Assembly: GCA_029939965.1 (NCBI GenBank)
Contig: JAOZRY010000147.1
Location: 1 to 7,135, forward strand
Direction: 5' to 3'
Length of the DNA stretch: 7,135 nt
Source of the DNA: Bacteroidales bacterium
GTDB lineage: Bacteria; Bacteroidota; Bacteroidia; Bacteroidales; 4484-276
How positions within the stretch are numbered: position 1 is the stretch's first letter; the number at the start of each line of letters is the position of its first letter. The position numbers and the translations under genes are program-made. Shown here one piece after another: positions 1 to 5,152 of this stretch. The notes below the pieces were generated by a model. The model had not been told where the DNA came from, searched no databases, and saw only the letters and a list, made by a program, of their open reading frames with translations.

Positions 1-284
1 ATTTGGTCAACGGTTGTATAAACAACTACATTGGAATTGTTGTTACAACTGATTGTTACTAATAGAATAAGAAATGTAATTAGTGTGCGCCATAAAACGC
101 CGATATCATAGTTGGACTTGTGTTGAAAACAGTTACTTCGGCAAGCTCTGCACATCGCATTTACAAAAGTAAACTCCTTGTTTTTCACCAGTTCCTCCGC
201 CTCGATCTCAGCGATTTCTGACACCCACTTCCTATAATGTTGAGTTTTCTTGCAGAGACTAATTATGTGGATTAAATACTTCAT
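1..284 (-). CDS. N-terminal part of a lipoprotein, probable iron-type ABC transporter solute-binding protein (partial, runs off left edge)
   Basis: An uninterrupted minus-strand frame begins at ATG 284-282 and stays open for 94 codons to the window edge. Residues 66-79 form a basic-then-hydrophobic signal segment (WRTLITFLILLVTIS) ending at Cys80, and the mature protein would start CNNNSNVVVYTTVDQ. A lipidated Cys, an Asn/Ser-rich tether and then 'VVVYT.VDQ' is how many Fe(III)-type (FbpA/AfuA-like) periplasmic binding proteins begin; as a lipoprotein it would capture ligand for an ABC importer. That identity rests on only about 10 residues. The start is uncertain. From the first ATG the signal anchor is preceded by about 65 residues, with many charged residues and a CRACRSNC cluster (Cys45, 48, 52). 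The only other in-frame ATG is Met44 (155-153), which would give a 36-residue signal peptide. No ATG/GTG/TTG lies closer to the hydrophobic core. The open frame and lipobox are seen; the transport role is inference. Confidence 0.6.
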   Translation of the reverse strand, partial: MKYLIHIISLCKKTQHYRKWVSEIAEIEAEELVKNKEFTFVNAMCRACRSNCFQHKSNYDIGVLWRTLITFLILLVTISCNNNSNVVVYTTVDQ

Positions 285-328
285 GTAATTACTATTTTAT
301 TTTATTGATTCAATATATTTTCTGCTTA

Positions 329-336
329 CAAAAATA
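329..336 (-). promoter_or_regulatory. Candidate Bacteroidota -7 promoter element for the minus-strand lipoprotein gene
   Basis: The minus strand reads TATTTTTG, a full match to the Bacteroidota sigma-ABfr -7 consensus TAnnTTTG, 44 bases upstream of the ATG at 284. That implies a leader of roughly 40 bases. No clear -33 TTG/TTTG lies at the usual spacing, and the region is AT-rich, so a chance match is possible. A second perfect match on the same strand (TACTTTTG, 171-164) lies inside the open frame just before Met44. Confidence 0.35.
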
Positions 337-537
337 TTACTTTCCCGAACATAAACTTCATTTTAACCCACCTGCAATCTAACATGAACAACGAGATAGG
401 GTTAACTGATTTTAATCGCGCACTGTCTGGGGTTTTTGTGGTGCAGCAAGTAAAAGATTTTTAACATCCAAAAAGCACTAAACATTTTCATGCTTTTAAA
501 CTTCCACGGAGTCATTTGTTCTGTTAAGAATATTTTT

Positions 538-583
538 TTGGTTCTAAAAATTTATGTAATAAATTATTTGTAATTTTAACCAA
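538..583. repeat. Imperfect inverted repeat (12-bp hairpin with a 3-nt bulge) upstream of the LpoB-like gene
   Basis: TTGGTT (538-543) pairs with AACCAA (578-583). After a 3-nt bulge (544-546), AAAATT (547-552) pairs with AATTTT (572-577), leaving a 19-nt AT-rich loop. It ends 64 bases before the LpoB-like start codon. It could be an operator, a transcript-end structure or chance pairing of AT-rich DNA; nothing else in the sequence decides between these. Confidence 0.3.
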
Positions 584-593
584 GTTCTGGCAC

Positions 594-601
594 AACTTTT
601 G
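594..601 (+). promoter_or_regulatory. Weak candidate -7 element for the LpoB-like/COG3014-like pair
   Basis: AACTTTTG has one mismatch to TAnnTTTG and lies 46 bases upstream of the ATG at 648. A TTTG at 567-570 could be the -33 element, but the 23-base spacing is longer than the usual 19-21. It is the best plus-strand match in the gap, and it is weak. Confidence 0.25.
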
Positions 602-647
602 AGATTGCCGCGCACATTTCAAACCACAATTTAAAATAATTTAAACT

Positions 648-1238
648 ATGAAAAGACTTGTTATTATCCTCACAGTTGTAGTAGCAACAGCTACCTTGTT
701 TTCGTGCTCATCTCGAAAAGTAACCCGTGTAAATCCTGATGAAACCATCGACCTGAGTGGCCGCTGGAACTCCACCGATGCACAGCAAACCGCCGAAGCA
801 ATGATTTCGCAAGCATTGAGCGAGAGATGGATTTCGGATTTTCAAAATAAAAATGACAACCAAAAACCTGTTGTTATAGTTGGATTTATTCAAAATAAAA
901 CCCATGAACATATAGATGCCGAAGTATTTATTCATGATCTGGAAAAAGCCTTTATCAATTCCGGACTTGTGAAATTGGTTCAGGGAGGCGAAAAACGCGA
1001 ACAAATCAGAGGCGAAAGAGCTGACCAGCAAAATTATTCATCTACCAAAACAATAACAGCATGGGGTGAAGAAATCGGTGCAGATTTTATGCTTCAGGGC
1101 GACATGTCGTCCATAGTTGATACTTACAAAAAAGAAAAAGTACTTTTCTACAAAGTAAGCCTTCAGCTTACCAATATCGAAACCAATGAGGTGGTGTGGA
1201 TCGGCGACAAGGAGATAAAAAAATATGTAAATAAATAA
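648..1238 (+). CDS. lpoB: LpoB-family penicillin-binding protein activator lipoprotein
   Basis: This 196-residue protein belongs to the LpoB family (PF13036/COG3417). In E. coli, LpoB is an outer-membrane lipoprotein that crosses the periplasm to stimulate the peptidoglycan synthase PBP1b. Seen here: a signal peptide with positive start (MKR), a hydrophobic core and lipobox LFSC with the lipidated Cys at residue 20; DLSGRWN (35-41), a family hallmark; KPVVIVG (73-79) opening the globular domain; NKTHEHI (83-89); FIHDLEKAFINSG (94-106); ERADQQ (123-128); GADFMLQG (144-151); and a C-terminal TNEVVWIGDKEIKK (179-192). The length is complete, and the tether between Cys20 and the domain is short, about 15 residues before DLSGRW. 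The next gene is 90 bases downstream on the same strand, with no terminator between them, so the two are probably co-transcribed. No PBP gene is in the window, and the partner in Bacteroidota is not established by this sequence. The family call is strong; the PBP1b-like role is by homology. Confidence 0.9.
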   Translation: MKRLVIILTVVVATATLFSCSSRKVTRVNPDETIDLSGRWNSTDAQQTAEAMISQALSERWISDFQNKNDNQKPVVIVGFIQNKTHEHIDAEVFIHDLEKAFINSGLVKLVQGGEKREQIRGERADQQNYSSTKTITAWGEEIGADFMLQGDMSSIVDTYKKEKVLFYKVSLQLTNIETNEVVWIGDKEIKKYVNK

Positions 1239-1328
1239 ATCTTAAGCTCTGCAAAAAACATTGGTTGATCTGGTTTTTTAACCACAAACTAATTTACAGA
1301 TTTTAATAATCATTTTGACATATCTGAT

Positions 1329-2741
1329 ATGCTTAGATATTTTCGCATACTGGCATCTTTAGGCTTCACCATACTGTTCCTTTTTTTTACAATTAGCTGT
1401 GCAACTTATTACGAAAAAACACAGGAATTTCAGGAATTTGTAAATAAAGGAGAAATCGAAAAAGCCAACCATTGGCTTCATGAGCAAAAAAAAATGGAAA
1501 ATGGAAAAAACAGGTTGCTTTATTTATTTGGCAATGGCTGGACAAACTGGATGTTATCAAATTATGATGTAAGTAACGAATCCTTAAATGCTGCTGATTT
1601 GATGATTGAAGATCAACAAAAGAACCTTGCCCTTGAAGGATTAGCGCTTGTTACAAACCCATCAGTTAAACCATATAAACCAGAAGATTTTGAAATTGTA
1701 TTTGTAAATTATTTTAAAGCTCTGAACTATATTGGACTAGGAAAATATGATGATGCCCTGGTTGAATGCAGGAGAATGAACATAAGGTTGTATGAGCTGA
1801 ACGACAAATACAAAGACCGTAAGAACCGTTATTCGGATGATGCCTTTGCTCACGTTTTAATAGGGCTGATTTATGATGCGACCAACGATCCGAATAATGC
1901 ATTCATAGCCTATCGAAATGCTTTTGATGCATACAATAAAATATACCTCGAAAACTTTAACACTCCAGCTCCCGATCAACTAAAGCTCGATTTGATGAGA
2001 ACAGCAAAAGAGATGGGTTTTAATAAAGAGCTCCGGGAATATGAAGAGCTTTTCAAAATGCAATACAAAGAGTTAAATTCAGATGGAGGCGACCTTGTGT
2101 TTATATGGCAAAACGGCTTTGGGCCTGTTAAAGCCGAATGGAGCATTAATCTCTCAATTGCCGAAGGACAAGGGGGAATTGTAACCTTTTCGAATGAGGA
2201 TATGGGATTTAGTTTTCCGTTTTTTATGGGCGATCTTTCGGCTCGTGAACAAAGCAGTTTTTCTGATCTCAGTTTTATAAGAGTTGCTTTTCCAAAATAT
2301 GTAGAACGTAAGCCATTTTTTTCGAATGGTAAAATTGTAACCGGGGATAATGAAGTAACCCTTCAGGTTGCAGAAGACATTAACGCCATTGCATTTAAAA
2401 CACTCCAGGATAGAATGATACGCGAGTTGGGATCATCACTTCTAAGGTTTGCCGTAAAACGATCGCTAGAGGAAGCCGCAAGACAAAAGGATCAGGACCT
2501 GGGAACTGTTGTAAGTATTATCAATGCCATTACCGAAAAAGCAGATACCCGAAACTGGCAAACACTGCCCAACACTATTTCATATCATCGCATTCATTTA
2601 CCTGAAGGAAAACACAATTTGAAATTTGTAATGGAATCAGAAAATGGGTCTAAACCACACGAATTTGATGTTGAGATCACAAAAGGTCAAACCACTTTCT
2701 ACACATTTCAAAGTATTGAGAGTTATCCGATATCTGATTAA
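1329..2741 (+). CDS. COG3014-like lipoprotein with TPR-like helical region, partner of the LpoB-like gene
   Basis: This 470-residue predicted lipoprotein has a hydrophobic signal segment (residues 7-23) ending FTISC, with Cys24 lipidated. Residues about 35-245 are helical. TPR-like units are visible at about 125-150 (NYFKALNYIGLGKYDDALVE) and 170-203 (HVLIGLIYDATNDPNNAFIAY), which suggests protein-protein contacts. The rest looks like a mixed alpha/beta domain, with a helical stretch at 345-405 and a closing beta-rich part. DTRNWQTLPNTISYHRIHLP (406-425), followed by GKHNLKF, matches the conserved end of COG3014 proteins, where a 'D.R.W..LP' segment leads into an extracellular-type beta domain. 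From memory, COG3014 genes often sit beside LpoB-like genes in gammaproteobacteria, so this pairing supports a shared envelope role. No enzyme motif is visible and no molecular function is known to me. The start is the ATG whose next residues form the signal peptide. Confidence 0.8.
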   Translation: MLRYFRILASLGFTILFLFFTISCATYYEKTQEFQEFVNKGEIEKANHWLHEQKKMENGKNRLLYLFGNGWTNWMLSNYDVSNESLNAADLMIEDQQKNLALEGLALVTNPSVKPYKPEDFEIVFVNYFKALNYIGLGKYDDALVECRRMNIRLYELNDKYKDRKNRYSDDAFAHVLIGLIYDATNDPNNAFIAYRNAFDAYNKIYLENFNTPAPDQLKLDLMRTAKEMGFNKELREYEELFKMQYKELNSDGGDLVFIWQNGFGPVKAEWSINLSIAEGQGGIVTFSNEDMGFSFPFFMGDLSAREQSSFSDLSFIRVAFPKYVERKPFFSNGKIVTGDNEVTLQVAEDINAIAFKTLQDRMIRELGSSLLRFAVKRSLEEAARQKDQDLGTVVSIINAITEKADTRNWQTLPNTISYHRIHLPEGKHNLKFVMESENGSKPHEFDVEITKGQTTFYTFQSIESYPISD

Positions 2742-2786
2742 AAACAGGCATTAGAAAACAAACTGCCATTCACTGAACAATATACA

Positions 2787-2808
2787 TTGCAAATGCAAGT
2801 TTATTTTT
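2787..2808 (+). terminator. Possible weak intrinsic terminator after the LpoB-like/COG3014-like pair
   Basis: TTGC (2787-2790) and GCAA (2795-2798) can form a 4-bp stem with loop AAAT, or a 5-bp TTGCA/TGCAA with a tight loop, followed by a T-rich run interrupted by one A (to 2808). The stem is short, so termination would be inefficient; its position 45 bases after the stop codon is the main support. Confidence 0.25.
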
Positions 2809-2902
2809 GACAAAAAAAACATACAACGCCTTTTAATAATTTTTTTTGCAGTGCATTTGATTGAAAGCTATTTATAAATGGAGATAATTTTCTATTTTTT
2901 TT

Positions 2903-2910
2903 TACCTTTG
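2903..2910 (+). promoter_or_regulatory. Bacteroidota -7 promoter element for the GT5-like/DUF4270/glmS operon
   Basis: TACCTTTG matches TAnnTTTG exactly and is followed by CA, a form common upstream of Bacteroidales genes. It lies 29 bases before the ATG at 2940, giving a leader of about 20-25 bases. No good -33 TTG is present at the normal spacing. It follows an AT-rich tract with T-runs. As the best promoter signal before a three-gene run, it probably drives glmS too. A further TAnnTTTG match at 2802-2809 lies in the T-rich tract of the weak terminator and is less convincing. Confidence 0.6.
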
Positions 2911-2939
2911 CAGGTTTTAAAACTAAATCGGCTATAAAT

Positions 2940-3758
2940 ATGAAAAAAGTAAAAGTACTGTACATAATGCAGGAGATAGCTCCTTATCTTAAAGAGAATC
3001 CTATCAGCTATATTGGCCGCCACCTTCCGCAGGGGATTCAGGAAAGAGGGAGAGAGATAAGAACCTTTATGCCCAGATATGGTAGTATTAATGAACGCAG
3101 AAATCAATTGCACGAAGTAATTCGTCTTTCGGGGATGAACCTGATTATCGACGATGCAGACCATCCGCTTATCATTAAGGTTGCCTCTATTCAGCAAGCT
3201 CGCATGCAGGTATATTTTATCGACAACGAAGATTACTTCCATCGCAAAGCTCTTTACAGAGATAAGAATGAAACCTTCTTTGAAGATAATGACGAACGTA
3301 TGATTTTCTTTGCCCGTGGTGTACTCGAAACTGTAAAAAAACTGGGCTGGCCACCTGATATTATCCATTGCCATGGGTGGTTTACAAGTCTTTTACCACT
3401 ATATGTAAAAACTACATTCAAAGACAATCCACTTTTTTCGGATGCTAAAGTTATATTTTCAGCTTATGATGATGCTTTTGAAGAATCGTTGAATCCCAAC
3501 ATGATTAAAAAACTCAAATACGACAAAATTAAAGATAGTGAGTTAAAAAATTACAAAAAGGGAAGCTATTCTGGTATTATCAAAGGAGCAATGGAATATT
3601 CAGATGCCCTTATTATGGGTAGCGAAACAATTGATCCTGAATTATCAAAATATGCTGAATCGTGCAAAGTGCCCATATTAGGTTATCAGAATAACGATTC
3701 ATTTATTAATTCCTACAATGATTTTTACAACGAACTCATTAAGGATATCATAGAGTAA
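2940..3758 (+). CDS. Degenerate single-domain GT5 glycogen/starch synthase homologue
   Basis: This 272-residue protein matches only the N-terminal Rossmann domain of glycogen synthase (GlgA, GT5, PF08323); full GlgA is about 480 residues. Family landmarks: VKVLYIMQEIAPYLK (4-18) for GlgA 'EVAPF.K'; LPQGIQERGREIRTFMPRYG (29-48) for 'LPKAL...GH.V....P.YG'; FFARGVLETVKKLGWPPDIIHCHGW (123-147); LLPLYVK (151-157); and KGAMEYSDALIMGSE (215-229) for 'KGGI..AD.V.TVS'. Key residues are altered. The ADP-glucose motif KTGGL is KENPI (18-22); the HDWH element is HGWF (145-148); and the 'HN' following the next strand, which holds the GlgA active-site His, is YD (176-177). The C-terminal half with the remaining catalytic residues is absent, and the sequence ends cleanly at a stop followed by another gene, so this is not a frameshift. 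Catalytic glycogen synthesis is therefore unlikely. It begins a tight run with the DUF4270 gene and glmS, which suggests a regulatory or sensing role; that is inference. Confidence 0.85.
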   Translation: MKKVKVLYIMQEIAPYLKENPISYIGRHLPQGIQERGREIRTFMPRYGSINERRNQLHEVIRLSGMNLIIDDADHPLIIKVASIQQARMQVYFIDNEDYFHRKALYRDKNETFFEDNDERMIFFARGVLETVKKLGWPPDIIHCHGWFTSLLPLYVKTTFKDNPLFSDAKVIFSAYDDAFEESLNPNMIKKLKYDKIKDSELKNYKKGSYSGIIKGAMEYSDALIMGSETIDPELSKYAESCKVPILGYQNNDSFINSYNDFYNELIKDIIE

Positions 3759-3790
3759 GCCAAAACTTAATCAAATTATTATTACAATCT

Positions 3791-5137
3791 ATGCAGCAAA
3801 ACCGCTTGCAAATCATTGCTTTGGCAATGATCCTGGCACTATTTACAGGAAGTTGTGAAAACGATCCCGACAAAATTGGTATTGAAATTCAACCCGATGC
3901 CGATAAGTTAAATGTATTTAGCACCGACACTCTTACAGTTACAGCCCATTCGGTATATGTTGATTCTGTTAGAACTGACGAAACCTCAAGTACCATGATC
4001 GGGAGTTATTATGATCCGATTTTTGGTATTACTACCTCTAGCTTGTACCTTGAGCTAAGACTATCGACAGCAGAAATAGATTTGGGTGATTCGCCGGTTT
4101 TAGATTCGATGGTTATGGTATTGGAATACGCGTCCATGATTTCATCAGGAGATGAGGAAATGGTAGCTTATGGTGATACTACTACCATGCAAACATTCCG
4201 GATTTTTGAAATAGATGAATCATTCTATTCTGATAGTATCTATTTCTCCAATAATACTCTTTCCACTAAAGCAGCTGAAATAGGTGAATTGACGTTTCAG
4301 CCACAGCCAACTGACAGTATCACCATTGATACTACAAAGTACAAAGCTCAACTTCATATTAAAATGGAAGATAGTTTTGTACAAAAATTCAGGGATGCTT
4401 CAGATGATGACTTTTCCTCACTCGAAAAGTTTCTGGAATTTTTAAAAGGTATTTATATTGTCCCCGATGAAATAAGTATGGGTGGTGCAATTATGTTTTA
4501 TAATATGAGCTCCATTTTTTCGCGGATGACACTATACTACAGCAATGCAGATGAGGATTCACTTAAATATTATTTCCCTGTATCAAGTGGAAGTGCACGA
4601 TTTATGAACTTCAATCACAATTACACACTTGCCAGCCCTGAATTTCAAAACCAACTCAATGGGGATACAACCCTGGGTGAGCAAAAATTCTTTTTGCAAT
4701 CTATGGCAGGTGTTGCAGCTATTGTTGAAATTCCTTATTTAAAAACCCTCACTTTAGAGAGTAATATTGCACTAAACGAAGCAAAACTAATCGTAATCAA
4801 TAACAATAAAGAAGATGAATTTCTTCCTCCTTCAGAACTAATCTTATTCAACATTGACGACAATGGTACCTACACACTACTTGTTGACCAACTTGAAGGA
4901 GCTGAATATTTTGGTGGAACTTATGATAACTCCAATGGACAATATTTTTTCAGAATTACACAACATCTGCAAAAAGTACTGTCGGGCGATACAATTCCAC
5001 CCAGATTCTATATGGGGGTTTCAGGGGCATCCATTTCGCCAAACAGAGCTGCGATTAATGGTTTTTCGCCCATACCACCTGCCGGCAATTCGCAAAAATT
5101 AAAACTGGAACTTATTTTTACCGATCTAAACAATTAA
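3791..5137 (+). CDS. DUF4270 family lipoprotein
   Basis: This 448-residue predicted lipoprotein has a signal segment (residues 7-20) and lipobox FTGSC with Cys22, followed by acidic ENDPDKIG (23-30). DUF4270 (PF14092) features visible include the N-terminal DPD.IG and IQP segments, a 'STDTLTVTAHSVYVDSVRT' strand region (44-62), GSYYDPIFG (71-79) leading into TTSSLYLELRL, FLKGIYIVPD (217-226), and LQSMAG (302-307), followed by a proline-containing beta segment. The acidic stretch after Cys resembles signals used in Bacteroidota for surface export of lipoproteins, so it may be exposed on the cell surface; that is inference. The family is largely confined to Bacteroidota and has no established function that I know of; no enzyme motif is seen. 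It starts 32 bases after the GT5-like stop and ends 15 bases before glmS, so it is surely co-transcribed with them. The large protein is predicted to be mostly beta-structured. Confidence 0.88.
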   Translation: MQQNRLQIIALAMILALFTGSCENDPDKIGIEIQPDADKLNVFSTDTLTVTAHSVYVDSVRTDETSSTMIGSYYDPIFGITTSSLYLELRLSTAEIDLGDSPVLDSMVMVLEYASMISSGDEEMVAYGDTTTMQTFRIFEIDESFYSDSIYFSNNTLSTKAAEIGELTFQPQPTDSITIDTTKYKAQLHIKMEDSFVQKFRDASDDDFSSLEKFLEFLKGIYIVPDEISMGGAIMFYNMSSIFSRMTLYYSNADEDSLKYYFPVSSGSARFMNFNHNYTLASPEFQNQLNGDTTLGEQKFFLQSMAGVAAIVEIPYLKTLTLESNIALNEAKLIVINNNKEDEFLPPSELILFNIDDNGTYTLLVDQLEGAEYFGGTYDNSNGQYFFRITQHLQKVLSGDTIPPRFYMGVSGASISPNRAAINGFSPIPPAGNSQKLKLELIFTDLNN

Positions 5138-5152
5138 AATATATACAATATT

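Larger units (their letters stand above)
285..647. other. Divergent intergenic region without a convincing gene
   Basis: These 363 bases separate the minus-strand lipoprotein gene from the plus-strand LpoB-like gene, so both must be transcribed from within it or close by. Most is very AT-rich; 362-450 is less so and holds a 26-codon plus-strand ORF (384-464) and an overlapping 21-codon minus-strand ORF, neither resembling a protein I know. Two inverted repeats are visible: a 7-bp one (AAAAGCA 471-477 with TGCTTTT 491-497) and a longer imperfect one at 538-583. No tRNA, riboswitch or repeat array was recognised. Confidence 0.6.

Noticed and set aside
471..497. AAAAGCA/TGCTTTT inverted repeat as a terminator
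   Set aside because: It is a 7-bp AT-rich stem with a 13-nt loop, and no gene ends near it on either strand.
708..1031. 107-codon minus-strand open frame opposite the LpoB-like gene
   Set aside because: The plus-strand frame carries all the LpoB-family motifs, and the antisense product has none.
1261..1284. TGGTT-TTTT-AACCA palindrome between the LpoB-like and COG3014-like genes as a terminator
   Set aside because: The stem has only five pairs and no T-run follows it, so it would not stop transcription between two genes that look co-transcribed.
2812..2847. A8 and T8 runs that could pair into a hairpin in the spacer before the GT5-like gene
   Set aside because: The pairing is A-T only around a 20-nt loop, which is expected by chance in such AT-rich spacer DNA.
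2892..3374. 160-codon minus-strand open frame opposite the GT5-like gene
   Set aside because: It is antisense to a clearly conserved coding region, and its translation is rich in Phe/Ile/Ser with no recognisable motif.
5138..5152. Possible glmS ribozyme or leader riboswitch
   Set aside because: Only 15 AT-rich bases lie between the DUF4270 stop and the glmS start, too few for the ribozyme known from Firmicutes.
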